From Brachypodium distachyon (lineage: Eukaryota > Streptophyta > Magnoliopsida > Poales > Poaceae): a stretch of DNA of 64,000 bases. A program made the position numbers and the translations under genes. The stretch is taken from assembly GCF_000005505.3 (NCBI RefSeq), contig NC_016133.3, forward strand, positions 27,196,508-27,260,507, in the 5' to 3' direction. The first letter of the stretch is position 1, and every line of letters starts with the position of its first letter. Under the pieces are notes generated by a model, which was not told where the DNA came from, made no database searches, and saw nothing but the letters and a program-made list of their open reading frames with translations. Below, piece after piece: positions 1-12,559 of this stretch.

Positions 1-2775
1 AACGTTTTTCTGTCCTCATCTCTATCTACATTTCTACAAACTTCAGATTTCGTACATCCTACTGATTTTCTGAGGTTTTCTTTTCGGTTGTGGTGATAAT
101 TTTTCGTCAAGAAAACATGCATATGTTTCAAAAAAAGTTTATCACGTATTATCCACCTTGTCTGTAAACAAGTCCTGAGCATATGGTGGTAAATTAGATG
201 TAAATTCAATTTTTGTAAACTGACACAACTTTCCGGTCCAAATTCAATTCACTCATGTAGAAACATAAGAGAAGCCCAGATGTAAATAATGGCAAATCCG
301 AAATAGAAGGACTTTCTATATTCCTTTTTGTTTCTATATTGGATCGAATTGGCAACAGAAGATGCATGTTGTGCTATATTTTTTCCGAATTTTCCATGAG
401 CATTAGATATGCCTATTAATAAAAATACACCTAAATATGTACAAGCAATATGTCTCTTGAATCGTCATGTGTCAAACAAGTGAAGGGGTGGGGTAGGGTG
501 GGGTGTTGAGTGGAACCATGACGCACTAGCCGGCCATTAGGGATCATCTCCTTTGAAACTACATAGACTAATAAGTGGCCCGTGCGTTGCTACGGAATAC
601 AATTCAAACATTTTGTTTTCGTTTTAGCCATGGGTATATGATTTTGCACCTCTAGCCCGAAAGAAAACAAGGTATCATGTCTCCATGTTTCTACTATCTG
701 CCCCCGCCAGCTTAGATTTAGCATGTCATCATGCCACTACACTTAGCATCTCGTTGTCATTACGAGCACACCATTCTTCTCTTCGGCGATAGATGGCAGC
801 ACATTGTGTGTTTCACCTTATTATGGATCTAAAAGTGTAGGGCAAAGATACCAAAGAGAATTTCATATTTGCCACTGAAATTTTGCCCATTTGCCCAATG
901 CCACTCAGAATTTTTTTTTCCAAATTTGCCACTCAAAATTTGCACGGGGTACAAATATGTCACTACCGTTAATTGACCGCTAGTTGACCGTTAAATAAGA
1001 GACTAAAATATTTTTTTGCTCTAGATAGTATGTTTATTTTTTCTTTACAACAAAATACTCATTTTAGAGAACTATAATTTCAGGTTTTTAAGATGTATTT
1101 CGGAGTAAGTTTCAGAAGAAAAAAAATGAGTAATGAAGATTTTGGCATGAAAAAATTGAAAATTTCAGCAACACTTTCCAAGATCAGGCATGAGTGAGTA
1201 AATGGTGCGTTCCTGACATTTTAGAGAACTTTCGAATGTGCTGAACTTTCGGAAGTGCTGAAGTTTTCAATTTTTCACACCAAAAAGCTAGCGAGGTTGG
1301 ACTTGAGTCTATGCTGTGTATAGCTAGCCATTGTGGTGCACAGCAGCTTTTCTCAAATCTGGCTGGCAAAGTTTTCTCCATGTGACAACAAGGTATCCGT
1401 CAGCTGCTATGTGCTGCGCTGCAGGCTGAAGAAAAACTACGTTCCTTAGATTACAACAACAATCGTCGTCCTTCATTGGAGGAGCAATTCTTGATTGGGC
1501 TCAACAGAGACAGCTATCTATGCTGGTCATTATTACTTATTTCAATTTTTTTGTTAAAACTTACTCCGAAATAGTTTGTTATTGACATCACAAAAGGGGT
1601 GCACGATAACTTTGTCGGCCAGCTCTAGATCAATCAGCCGTGCAATAACTTGAAATAGAAACCACCATAAACCAGCCAATAAAAATTCCCCACGGAGCTT
1701 CAATCTCAATTCACAATGGTGAAGCAAACATTCAGACAAGCGATATACTGCTTACGGATTGGTTCAATCCAAACACAACTTTTTATGACGAAAAAATCAT
1801 CCACTTTTCTCAATCGTTTATTACCTACCGTAGCATACCCGCACGTACCCTTAATAGCCGCGTTCTGGTTTTTTGAAAGAACTGGCTTATGCATTCTAAT
1901 TAAATGGTTCTTATATCTAATTGGTCATCTGCTCTGCAACATACTATCGCACATGTCATAAAAATATCGCCAGTTGATTCACGGAAATAAAACATGATTG
2001 CTAAATTGAGTTGGCAAGTTTGAAACTACGTAGATGTGACATCCGTCGTCCTTTCAATATTTCGAACTGATGCTAGAAACTATATATTTCAGATTCGAAC
2101 CTAATAGTCCACTTGTGTCCAACTGACAATGTCCATATTCAATAAATTTTTTAAGAAACACAATACAAACGCAGACGCTCACAACACGCGCTTGTACTCA
2201 CCCTTATGAAAATACACACGCACGCTCTATCCTTATGAGCATCTCCGAGAGACTGATCTGGTAGATCTTGTATAAGTGATTCTATCCCCCATCTTGGATC
2301 AATCTTTTCTTCACGCTTTTGAACTTATGCACATTGCTTGCGTGAAAAACTTCTCCCCTATTGGCCCCCCCCCACCCCCATTTCTGTCGCACAACCTGTG
2401 ACACACACAAGAAATTTGACAAAAACAAAACCTAAATTGGAAAATTTTCATAGATGGAACTCTCAATCCGTTTTTTCGGCTCCTCGTTCATCCATGATAG
2501 CGCGCCTGATTATGCTTCTTCGTTTTCTTGTCTGTTGTGTGCTGTGTCCAGTGTCCTTGTAAGTTTGCGTTTTTTGCTACCGCAGCCATTGGTGGTCCGT
2601 TGTCAGTCAGAGGGGCAGGACGTGTTGTTTTCTTTTGGGTGAGTGCAGGCTCCCAGGGTTTTTGTCTCTTCTGTGCGTAGTAATCATTGATAGAGCAAGA
2701 GTATTATTTTTTTCTAACAGGAGGAGCTAAGTACACAACTTTTGTATTTTATATATAGACAGAAGATACAAATTA
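1..2775. other. AT-rich intergenic region, no gene recognised
   Basis: No open reading frame here has a recognisable domain or exon structure; all are short. The stretch around 840-1000 repeats phrases such as TTTGCCACT and looks like the edge of an old transposon, but no paired terminus was found. A lone GAGCATCTCC-type motif near 2238 resembles a Harbinger/Tourist end without a partner. Confidence 0.5.
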
Positions 2776-3108
2776 CTCCATCCGTTCCATATTAATTGTG
2801 GCCCACGAGTCAATTGACTACACAGATATTTGGCGTCTACGCAACTAATAGCCCACTAGGCCATTAGCTCATATAACAAAACCAAGCAAATAAATGTTGG
2901 TTAGCTTCTCTAGTTCCTCCGAACGATCCAGTACAATAGAAGAGCCTCTCCAAAATAAATCCTCAATTGTTTAATTTGTCTCCATTTGTAAAGTTTGATG
3001 TCACAGGTTTATATTAAGTACCGAAATATTACATGTACATCGATATTTTTAGATATAGATATATTCATATTTAGACAAACTTGAGTCATTTAATATAGAA
3101 CAAGGAAG
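2776..3108. mobile_element. Stowaway MITE interrupted by a 215-bp insertion
   Basis: The left end CTCCATCCGTTCC is preceded by TA (2774-2775), and the right end is followed by TA (3109-3110). The right half closely matches the body of the intact Stowaway at 8696-8808. The element is about 333 bp instead of about 110 bp because 2796-3010 is extra sequence bounded by the 7-bp direct repeat ATATTAA at 2789-2795 and 3011-3017. The right terminal repeat is degraded. Confidence 0.7.
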
Positions 3109-3143
3109 TACCGGCTCCGTTGGTGGATATAATGATGAAAGCT

Positions 3144-3277
3144 GTCGCAGCTGGCAACCAAGGTTGGAATGCAACTATTGCCCAGTTTGAGAAGATAATT
3201 AGTATTAATTGTCGCAGCTGGCAACTAAGGTTGGAATGCAACTATTGCCCAGTTTGAGAAGATAATTAGTATTAACT
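3144..3277. repeat. Two-copy tandem repeat, 67-bp unit
   Basis: Two nearly identical 67-bp units (3144-3210 and 3211-3277) lie head to tail, differing at only a couple of positions by eye. They end about 165 bp upstream of the transporter start codon, so they sit in its promoter or 5' UTR region. No coding potential is seen. Confidence 0.9.
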
Positions 3278-3441
3278 GTCACGAGCATCCGCTAATCAAA
3301 ACGCGGATGGGGTCACTGGGGTCAAAGCAGGAGCCCATATTTGTGTGCAGAGAGCGTGCACGCAAGATAAAATAAGCTTACCCTGTCCTCATGTTTCTTA
3401 CCAGCGAGGTTCACCGAGGAGTAAAATTAAAAACACTGGAC

Positions 3442-5225
3442 ATGTCACCGGCGGAGGACCAGGCTGGCGAAGCCGGCATGGAAGAAGCGAAGGCGGTCGT
3501 CGGCGCCGGTGCCGGCGAGGGAGGGAAAGGCACATGGAGGCACGCGGCGTTCCACGTGGCGACGACGATCGCCACACCGGCGGCCTATGCTCCCTTGCCC
3601 TTTGCTCTTGCATCCCTTGGCTGGCCTCTCGGTTAGCACTTAGCAGGCCATATGAAACTCTTTGGTTCTCTTGTGATCCAGTGATTAACTGTTTTGTTTT
3701 TTCTTTAACCACAGGTGTTTGCAGCTTGGTGATAGGAACACTGGTTGCCTGGTGTTCCAGCCTGGTAATTGCCTCGCTGTGGCAGTGGAATGGAGAGAAG
3801 CACACCAGCTACCGGCTGCTTGCAAAGAGCATCTTTGGTCAGTACAATTTTCTTCAGTCTGATAATACCGTAACAGCAGAAACACTGTCCGTATACAAAA
3901 TTTGTCATCCTTATGACTCAATGAATGAGGGTTGTAAATCTGTGGTTTGTTGAAGGTCCCTGGGCCTACTGGTACGTGTCATTCTTCCAGCAAGTGGCAT
4001 CAGTCGGCAACAACATCGCAATCCAGATTGCGGCTGGCAGCAGCCTCAAGGCCGTGTACAAGCACTACTACGCCGGCGGCGAAGGTGGCACGATGAAGCT
4101 ACAGCACTTCATCCTTGTCTTCGGCGCATTCGAGCTGTTCCTCTCCCAGCTTCCCGACATCCACTCGCTCCGGTGGGTCAATGCTACCTGCACTGCTAGC
4201 ACCATTGGGTTTGCCGGGACAGCCATTGGCGTCACATTATATGATGGTACTAGTAAATTCAGAAAATCTTCACTCTGCATGCACCGAAAGTCTGAAATTC
4301 CTTTTTGCTGAAAATACTGCAGGATATCAGGTTGACCGCAAGGAAGTTGGTTACGGTGTACAAGGAAGCACTGCAACTAAAATCTTCAGAGCTTTCAACG
4401 CACTGGGCACGATAGCGTTCTCATTTGGTGATGCAATGCTGCCAGAAATTCAGGTGCGCATCTGACATATTCGGTTAGTTGAGATCGATGTAGTGGCCAG
4501 TATACAGTCATTTTATTAAGCAAAATTGACTGGAATTCAGAGTACTGTGCGGGAACCGGTGAGGAGGAACATGTACACGGGCACTTCGGCAGCGTACATG
4601 TTGATCGTCATGTCCTACTGGACACTGTCATTCAGTGGTTACCGGGCATTTGGCTCTGGAGTCCAGCCCTATATCCTGTCCTCCCTGACCGTTCCAACAT
4701 GGGCAATTATAATGGCAAACCTATTTGCAGTCATTCAGATCACAGGTTGCTTTCAGGTAACATACACCTCTTCCTTCCCTCAGTACATGTTTACGCAGTA
4801 AACCACCAAGTAACTCTATTTCTTCACCAAGATAGATATACTGCAGACCGACATACGCGCACTTTGAAGAGCTCCTTCAGGGGAGGAAGAACACTACTAG
4901 GTACAAAGCTTGGCTGTGGCGGTTTATGTATACTTCTGCATACATGGGGGTGATTACCCTCGTTTCCGCGGCAATGCCCTTCTTTGGGGACTTTGTGTCA
5001 ATTTGTGGAGCAGTCGGTTTCACCCCTCTGGACTTTGTACTGCCAGCATTAGCATTTCTCAAGGTTGGGACGCTGCCTCAAAATCTGGGGACTCGCTGTG
5101 CTCTCAAGACCCTGGCCTCCACGGTCGCCGTTTTGTTCTCGGTCGTTGGACCTCTTGCTTGCATCGGCGCCATCAGAGCGATCGCACTCGACGTCAGGAC
5201 CTACAAGTTCTTCCATGATATGTGA
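3442..5225 (+). CDS. GABA/amino-acid transporter, AAAP family (GAT1-like)
   Basis: Six exons with GT-AG introns give a continuous 446-residue frame: 3442-3631, 3715-3837, 3956-4246, 4323-4453, 4541-4756 and 4836-5225 (TGA). The protein has an acidic, Gly/Ala-rich N-terminus and then the Aa_trans fold of plant GABA transporter 1-like proteins. Recognisable landmarks are the first helix ending PFALASLGWPLG, a W-x-W-NG-x-KH loop after helix 2, GPWAYW opening exon 3, FSFGDAMLPEIQ closing exon 4 and a CRPTYAHFEE loop at the start of exon 6. About 11 membrane spans and the length fit the family. Such carriers move GABA or other neutral amino acids with protons across the plasma membrane. An in-frame ATG at 3391 would add 17 residues; 3442 was preferred because the family's short acidic leader starts there. 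The precise substrate is inferred from family membership. Confidence 0.9.
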
Positions 5226-5244
5226 TGGTAGTTAGGTAGCATAA

Positions 5245-6692
5245 GAGCATATCCAGCAGGTTCGCTAAAACTAGTTCTCTAAAACCAGTTTTAGGGATAG
5301 GAGAGAGAAAAAATTCTCTAAAAAAATGTGTTCCTCTGCAGCAGGTTCTATAAAATTGGTTCTCTAAATTTTCTTCTTTTCTAAAACTCCTATAAACCAC
5401 ACAAACACTGAATTGATTTGACATTTCATATTATGGACTAAAAACATGAATGATAGCATGACACACAATTCATAACATTCCAACCCCATAATTTTGAAAA
5501 ATTAAAATGTTTGTTCAAATATGAAAAATCACAACTACCAAAGTACATCATGACAATAAAAATGAAGATACTAGTGGCCATGTTGGCAATGAAACTTCCA
5601 CAACTCCTCAACCAAATCATCTCGAAGTTGGTCATGAGACGCCTGGTTTTGGATCTGTCGGTGTACTTGAAGAAATCGCTGGATTCGGTCTTGATCTTCC
5701 CTTCTTGGCTTCACCCTTAGGGCATAAGACACATCCTAGCCACACTCATCTTCTATGATCATGTTGTGCAATATGATGCATGCTGGTTGTCATGATCGTC
5801 CATAGAATTTTCTCATCCCATAATCTAGCAGGCCCACGCACAATTGCAAACCGGGATTGCAACACCCCAAATGCTTTCTCCACATCTTTCAAGCTGCTTG
5901 AGCTGCTATGAACTGAACTCTCTCCCTGCCTTGGGGGTTGGAATATTGGCTTCACAATGGGTTGATCCCATCTACAAGATAGTATCCCATGGTGTATTTG
6001 TGCTCATTGGCTTCAAACTCCACATTAGGCACTTCTTCTCTTGCCAACCTAGCAAAGAGTGGTGACCGGTGCAATACATTGATGTCATTGTAAGAACCAG
6101 GCATCCCAAAGTAAGCATGCCATATCCACAACTCTTGATCATGCAATCCATGGAACTGAGCATACCTGGCTTCTGCCCGAGCCGACGCGGGGAGGCCGTC
6201 GGGGACCAAGTTCGGCCACCAGCAGGTCGACGTAGAGTTTTCAGGCAGCGTTGGTTCTCGTAGACAGCTGCGCCGGCCGAATCGACACCTCGACGCCAGA
6301 GCGAGCTGGTGGCAAGCGGCAGACGGGGGTTCGGTAGGGGGCTCGCCAGCCCAATTCACTGCGAGATGAGCTCGGGATGGGGCAGCGGAGGCACAGGGAG
6401 GTAGTGCAAGCGGCCGGACATGGCCGGCGGCGTCGGCGATAGATTTGGTGGAGGAGGGCCGGCGTGGCGGTTAATTTCTTGTGCGAGCTTTTTCTGGTTC
6501 AGGCAACTGGGGTGGGGTGGGGGGTTGTTCCCTGCATTTGACGAAGAGGATAGAGAAAATAGAAAATTTACTAAATAGAATTAGGGATTCGGATTGGGAC
6601 AGGAACCTGCTGGATAGGGATTTTACCTCTTCTTAGGTAATGGTGATCGTTTTTAGAGGATGGGACTTTTAGAAAACCTGCTGGAGATGCCC
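5245..6692 (-). mobile_element. PIF/Harbinger DNA transposon, decayed
   Basis: Terminal inverted repeats of about 18 bp (GAGCATATCCAGCAGGTT on the left, the complement of GGGCATCTCCAGCAGGTT on the right) are flanked by a 3-bp TAA duplication at 5242-5244 and 6693-6695, the signature of the PIF/Harbinger superfamily. The 1,448-bp body carries remnants of a DDE transposase on the minus strand but no intact ORF, so it is not autonomous. It lies about 20 bp downstream of the transporter stop codon, so it probably forms part of that gene's 3' UTR or terminator region. Confidence 0.88.
5746..6359 (-). pseudogene. Harbinger transposase (DDE_Tnp_4) remnant
   Basis: Minus-strand frames read as the C-terminal half of a plant HARBI1/ALP1-like transposase. 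Conserved blocks include HGLHDQELWIWHAYFGMPGS, NDINVLHRSPLF and YTMGYYLVDGI, followed in a second frame by the KAFGVLQSRFAIV block. The catalytic core is broken by at least one frameshift near 5950, and the N-terminal DNA-binding part is absent, so no functional enzyme is made. The family's usual transposase is about 400 residues; only about 200 are recognisable. Confidence 0.85.
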
Positions 6693-6695
6693 TAA

Positions 6696-7821
6696 GCGTA
6701 GGGAACGACCCCCCGGCAGGGTGGGGGTGCATTACCATTCGGCTCCAAGTTGGCGATGCACCCCTCGCAGCAGCCGAACTCCAAGGCGCCGGCCCGAACA
6801 ATGGCCCAGCTTTGTCCGCTTGATGTTACCTGGGTCTGTTTTTAATCTGCTGCCACCGTTGTTTCAGATCGTTGCGTGCACATAAAAAAGGTTTGGTAGT
6901 GTTGTAAAACCATAAATTTCTTTGTTTTCATTCAGTATAACTAAGATTAAGATTGGAAACAATAAAGGGACATCAATTTGTTTATTTTTTTGGCGGAGTG
7001 ATTGTGACTGTCCAGTCCCGCTGGTCTTAAATATCTGCTCTTTCCCTTCCAGTCTACGTATATAACTCTTTTTTTTTCCTGTGCGAGTATTTGCGCTTTT
7101 GCAAACAATTTTGTTCCTGACATTCAAAAGCGCCCAGTGTATCCACACGGGCTTCAGGTTCAGAGCAAATGGAAAAACAGCTTGTGAAAATGGAAGAATG
7201 ACTCAAAGGGCCTTTCTCTAACCATACACCATGCAGGAGTTCAGCACTCTGTTTATTTCTCATTTAGCTTACAGCTCTTACTCGTTCTAAACCTTCGCGC
7301 TGTTTGGAGCGTGCTCACATCACTCCATGTACCTTACACAGGAGTATTAAGATTGTCTGCCCCTCTGTAAAACTCCTTGTACATTTTGTTCGTGAACCTT
7401 TGATGCAAAGAGTCTCTGTAGACACGTTTGACAGATCTGAACTTATCAAGAACCTCCTACGCCAAGTCTCCCGACGTTGAATGCTTACCTTTTCAATGGT
7501 CAATCCTTCGGTTAACCTGAACTCCTGAAGCAATCGATGCCTATGTTCTCAACGCTAGCTAGAACACCTAATTGAAGCAAACATTACATTTCAACCACTG
7601 CTTGCATGGAACATATTTACACCATGCCAGTTTCAGGAGGAATGATCAAACCATGTCAAATTTGGAAAATTAGATTGTGCTACATACAGCAAGGCGTCTC
7701 AGACCAAGGTCTCACATCACCACATACAATGGTTGTAGGTGTGCATAACATTGTGATGATAAGAGGTAGCATGAAACGGAGTATCTCAATTCTCAAGTTG
7801 CTGACACGGATAGTAGCAAAC
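6696..7821. other. Intergenic / 3' flank of TFIIE beta gene
   Basis: No supported gene. The right part (about 7600-7821) adjoins the TFIIE beta stop codon on the minus strand and is probably its 3' UTR. The remainder holds only short frames without conserved residues. Confidence 0.5.
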
Positions 7822-10800
7822 TCAAGGGTTAAGATTCTGAAACAGCTCAGGTAGATGAGCATTCGTTAGCTTGGTCCTTTTGGTGATCTCACGGTTCTTC
7901 TTCTTAGGCTTAGCCTTGGGTTTCACACCGTGGATCTGGGCTGCTGCTCGTCTTTTGGTGGTGTTGGTCATGGGCTTCATGCCGTTCTTCTGGAGCTCTT
8001 TTTCAATATCAACCATATCACGCGGTAGTTCGATGCCCCGGAAGAGCTCCTTCAGGTCATCGTCAACCTTGATCTTCACTTTTAGATCATTAGGGTAAAC
8101 AATGTCTTCCTGGGAATCCATGTTTGACAACAACCAAACTTCACCTGCTGCCTTCAGAGCCTACAGGCCAGCAGTACTTGAGATTGCCCATCATAAGAAA
8201 TACACAAAATATAACGTACGTGCACGAAAACAATAAGGGTATTCAAGATCGCCAACAATTAGAAACATAAATCTGTAGAAACACATGCGTTCCACAATAT
8301 ACAAGATTTAGCCTGGTCAACTCATGGTTTTAATATTTATATGGGCATTGCACCGATTTAACAAAACTTAAGGGCAACTAAATCTATAAACTCCTTGATA
8401 CGGTACATACCAACTTGAACATTCAATATAGGCTACAAGACCAAAAGAAACTCATGTGAACTATTGTTGTTTATGGACACCCTTTGTTGTTATAGAGCTT
8501 GCAGGCCTTGTGCTCACTAATATACAAGTTCTGTTATCCAGAAGGATCCTAACTACATTGAAGTGATTTTATGACATTGATAATTCTGTAGGTCTAGATG
8601 CTAAAAAACAGAACTGTGTACATCAATCTTGCCATGGTTGACTGCTAAATGTGACCAGTATGGCACTCTGAAGTCCAGAGTTAAAATAAGAAGTACCCCC
8701 TCCGTCCTATATTAACTGCCGAAATATTACATGTATCTAGACGCTTTTTAGGTATAGATACATCCATATTTGGGCAAATTTGAGTCACTAAATATGGGAC
8801 GGAGGGAGTATCTCGCCCATATCGGTATCGGACGGATACAGACACGGTCATTTTTCCAAAATGAGGATACGCGGATACGTTTGAGTAATTTTAAAAAATA
8901 AAAATAAAATCAATATGAACATGAAATTGTGAAATGATCAAATGAAGTTCAAGTTCAGCAATGCATACAAGCACAACATAGCAAAGTAGCAAACACAAAC
9001 AACAGGTCTACCCTAAGTACTACTACTTATATCGTTGTACAACATAACAAATTTAATTAAGTTTCAGCTGGGCCGTATCCTTAAAAGACTCCAAGATGTA
9101 TCCACCGAGTTTCCATCTTTAAAATCTTTTTTTTTTGCTTAATCCCACGATACTCCAGGGATACGTATCGAAGTGTATCAGATACGTATCCCGTATCAGA
9201 TACGTATCGGACACCGGTACGCGCACAAAGTGAAGTATCTGTGTTTTCAGGGGGGGTATTATCATTGGGTGGAAGAACAACAAACATCCAAGTAAACTGC
9301 TGATGCAAGCATGGGCCGCACGATGTTAGAACATTTAACAATATGCAAAGCTTTAGAGCACTTGGTTGTATGATTCATTCAAATAATTATATAGTTGGGT
9401 ACCATGTAGAACAGTTAAGTAGCACATGGTATCCAAGAAAAACATCAAATCATCAGTCCAAGAGAATTAGGGTTACCTGCAAATCTTCCAGTACAGTTGG
9501 GTATGCATCCTTCACTTCCACGACAGCAAGACCCTCCCGATGATCCTTGACCAAAGCAAGCAGTTGATCTTTTCCCTTCAGATCATGCTTAGACTGCACA
9601 GGTGCCAACAGTGAAATACCAGTGTGACCTTCAAACAGAAAGATAAACCTATCGAGATAAACATTTTTAATGTTATGTTCGGTAATCACAATTCATTATC
9701 TCTAATAAACATTCAAATAGTATTCATCATCAATTATAAATTTATTGGCCAATGACCGTGAAGCACTTAAAGTTGAACTGGTATAAAGTTGAACTTCTAC
9801 ATGATGTGGCAGGTTTCACTAAGCTGATAGGAAGGTTCAGCAAAAATAGCCCATGTCAAAATGTATAAGGAGTGGGCATCTATAAGAAGATGCTGATACT
9901 GAAATCTGAATTACTAATGTTAAAGAGAACATAGAATAAGAGCTATTTCTTTTTGCAAAGAAGAATAAGAGCTGATTAAGGTGATGAACAATTGGGTCAT
10001 TTCGCCAACAAAATAGGTACTACTACTAATAACAGTTCAAGTTTGGTAGTGACAACAAAATTAGCAAGTACTAATCCTTTACCTTATACGAGAAACGCCT
10101 CCCATCATACTGTACTTTGAGGTTATTCCTCAGACTGTCAAAGACAGCCTTATTACCATGGATATCAACATAGGTGGCTTCATTTATTTGCTCTGCAGTA
10201 AAAGCTTGTCTTGTCTGCGGTAAATATCAAGTCATTAAGTGAGATATAGCATTGCAATTCATAAAGTAATTTCACATGATGCTCTTGGTAAAGATGTTTG
10301 CAACTTGTACCATTTAGAAAAAAACATATTAATGTGCAGAAAGTGAGCCGGAGTAGAAAATGGCCATAAGTGATAAGGCTCTTCATGTTTGCACTGGTTT
10401 TGAAGTCTGAAGATCCAAGTTGCACTAACAGCCCACATATGGTCAGACTCTAGTAACCAGGAAGATGGAATAAATCATCATCTTAAACCCCAAGGAACCC
10501 AAGAACTCACGGTTGGAACCCTGGTATGAAGAATCATGCCAGTATTGGGCATACAAACTTAACTAGCATGGTGATCTTTTCAGAATGTTGTGTCATGATG
10601 GTTTGCAGGATCAATGGAGGTATTTCAAGGCCTTAGCAGAGGGAAAATCATTTGCCATATTGTGCTAGTATGGAATGTAGAAATGAAATAAGGTTGTCGC
10701 TCAGTGAGAAGTACCTTGTATAGGAGTTCAATGACAAGTTTGATCTGCGCTCCAACAGGAGATTTCCTAACTGAATTAAGGTGTTGTAGCCTTTCTGTAT

Positions 10801-10975
10801 CGTTTGAAAATTTAATAGGTTGTGAGGGCCTAGCTGGAGCAGATGGAGCATTAATTGGTTGGGCCCTGTGTTTTGGTCTTGCGGTTGATGCTTGGCTTGC
10901 AGCTATGCTGGCCAAAGATGACTGGCACCTCTCCTGCTGCTGCTTAAATTTGGAGAGGCTATCCTTGAGATCCAT
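7822..10975 (-). CDS. Transcription initiation factor IIE subunit beta
   Basis: Four coding exons on the minus strand join in frame to 282 residues: 10715-10975, 10083-10214, 9477-9593 and 7822-8160. TFIIE beta forms a heterodimer with TFIIE alpha and helps load and regulate TFIIH at RNA polymerase II promoters in the nucleus. The N-terminus is a Lys/Gln-rich coiled segment (MDLKDSLSKFKQQQERCQ). The middle is a winged-helix domain across exons 1-3 (VGAQIKLVIELLYK, EATYVDIHGNKAVFDSLRNN). The C-terminus is a basic Lys-rich tail with KPKKKNREITKRTKLTNAHLPELF, a strongly conserved plant TFIIE beta ending. The start ATG follows a TTTTTAG acceptor directly, so a 5' UTR intron is likely, with a first non-coding exon in the GC-rich 11100-11470 region. 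Intron 3 is long (8161-9476) because of repeats. No damage is seen. Confidence 0.93.
8696..8808. mobile_element. Stowaway MITE in TFIIE beta intron 3
   Basis: A 113-bp element with a CCCCCTCCGTCC left end and a GGACGGAGGGAG right end, flanked by TA at 8694-8695 and 8809-8810. Internally it is a typical Tc1/mariner-derived Stowaway. It lies inside the long third coding intron and seems intact. Confidence 0.93.
8811..9245. repeat. Repetitive intron segment with GATACGTATC palindromes
   Basis: The 10-bp palindrome GATACGTATC or close variants recurs near 8860-8885 and several times in 9155-9210, flanking an AT-rich middle. The layout suggests an old inserted element adjoining the Stowaway, but no terminal inverted repeats or target duplication could be defined and the family is not recognised. 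Confidence 0.45.
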
Positions 10976-10979
10976 CTAA

Positions 10980-12108
10980 AAATAGCATGCTTGTAAGTAA
11001 TAAGTGTAGAAATCATGAATACAGACAACTGAACAGAAAAAAAATGTCGACTAAAATCCCGCCCCAGCACGCCTGAATCGACGCCACAACCTAGCTAGGG
11101 ATTCTGGAGAGCACGGTTGTGGAGAAGGGCAAGTGGATAGAGAACCTAGCGTGGGGGCATGGCACGGGCGGAGGACCCAGTAGGGCCGCCCTACCTTGAT
11201 TTTTGCCTCAGTTACGAATTGGGGAAGATTAAGGAGATGAAACGGGGCCCTAAAGGGCGGGATCCGTTCGTGGGGTGATGGGAGGAGAAACGGTCGGGAG
11301 CGAGAGAATCGAAGGGGAAGATACCTGCAGCGGAGGCGCTCGCGCGAGGAGGAAGACGAGTTAGGGGGCTGCGGTGCTCGGCAGCGGGATGGGGAGGGAG
11401 GGGTGGCGGCGCTCGCGTGAGGAGGAAGACGAGCGACGGAGCGGGGCCGCTAGGCAGCGAGATGGGCCAGACGGAGGGAAGGTTGCCCAAATGGCCAGCA
11501 AAAATAGGGGGAAAAAAAATAGATAAATGAGCTCCATGGAGTCGATGGTGTCACTGCACGTCTTTTTGCTCGCTGATTCATCGCTTGTAAGGGGTATGAC
11601 CCCAGCCACGGTGCGTCCAAATTTTAAGTTTTCACCGTTTGAGGTAGGCGGCTCATGCGGCTTTTCAAAACTTCTAAAATTAGTTCAGCTTGTGCAAGCA
11701 TGCTATTCTGCAATTTTGTCAACGAATACGTGAAGAAGTATCAAGATGCGAAAAATGGATCAAGAGAAGTTTATTTTGAAAGAATACAATGAAGCTTTTA
11801 GTTTTGTTGAGTATCTTTGTTATTTGTGTTCGTTCATGTATCGATCTTTTGTACTTTGCCTCTTGAATCAATAAAGCTAGATCGTTGTTCTCAAAAAAAA
11901 GGAAAAATGATGTAAAGAATAATGGACGGAACTAGGTAGCTGCATTCCCAACCTTCTCTTAGAGTACGACGCCCCGCCCGCACGCTATGCGCGCTCCAAG
12001 CCCAAAAGCCCACGCACGCCAGCCCATTAGCCAACGTGGCACAAGAGATTGCTCGGGCCCCCAGGGTGCCGCATATTATCCATGCATGCGTGTTATAACG
12101 AAAAGTAA
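10980..12108. other. TFIIE beta upstream region and intergenic sequence
   Basis: GC-rich sequence at 11060-11470 is the probable location of the TFIIE beta 5' UTR exon and promoter, since the translated exon opens right after an intron acceptor. Beyond 11520 the sequence is AT-rich and holds nothing recognisable. Confidence 0.4.
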
Positions 12109-12345
12109 GGGTATTTTCAATAATGGTTGATACTAAATTTCTTCTCTCCTCCTTTTAATATGTTTTATTTTTTTCTTACTTGTTTCTTTTTCTTGATAGA
12201 CCCACATGTCTTTTTTCTGTCTTGGTATCCGTGTAGTACCTGTTACTTCTTCAAGAAACCACTACTTAGTTGTGGTATTCATTGCTCCTCCCCATTGGTT
12301 ACTATCTTCTTGGTACCCGTGTAGTACCCCTTGTTGAAGATGCCC
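12109..12345. mobile_element. Tourist-like MITE (Harbinger-type)
   Basis: A 237-bp element with inverted termini: GGGTATTTTCAATAATGG on the left and the complement of GGGCATCTTCAACAAGGG on the right. A TAA duplication flanks it at 12106-12108 and 12346-12348. The interior is pyrimidine-rich with no coding capacity. This fits a non-autonomous PIF/Harbinger (Tourist) MITE. Confidence 0.85.
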
Positions 12346-12559
12346 TAATACGAACGTTTTCATTTGCACCAAGACTCCTACTGTGCTCCAAGGATGCATG
12401 CCGATTAGCTGACTAGCTAAGGATTAGATGGAATACTTTATGTGATATATGCATGCGTTACTCAATGTCTTCGGTGCCGGAAATTTCATGCATGCTTACC
12501 GAATTACTGTGATATATTTTTGCCGTATTATATACATCTACGATTGAGTCTTTTTGTCC

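Noticed and set aside
3391..3441. Upstream in-frame ATG as the transporter start
   Set aside because: It adds 17 residues unlike the family leader; the ATG at 3442 begins the usual acidic leader. It remains possible.
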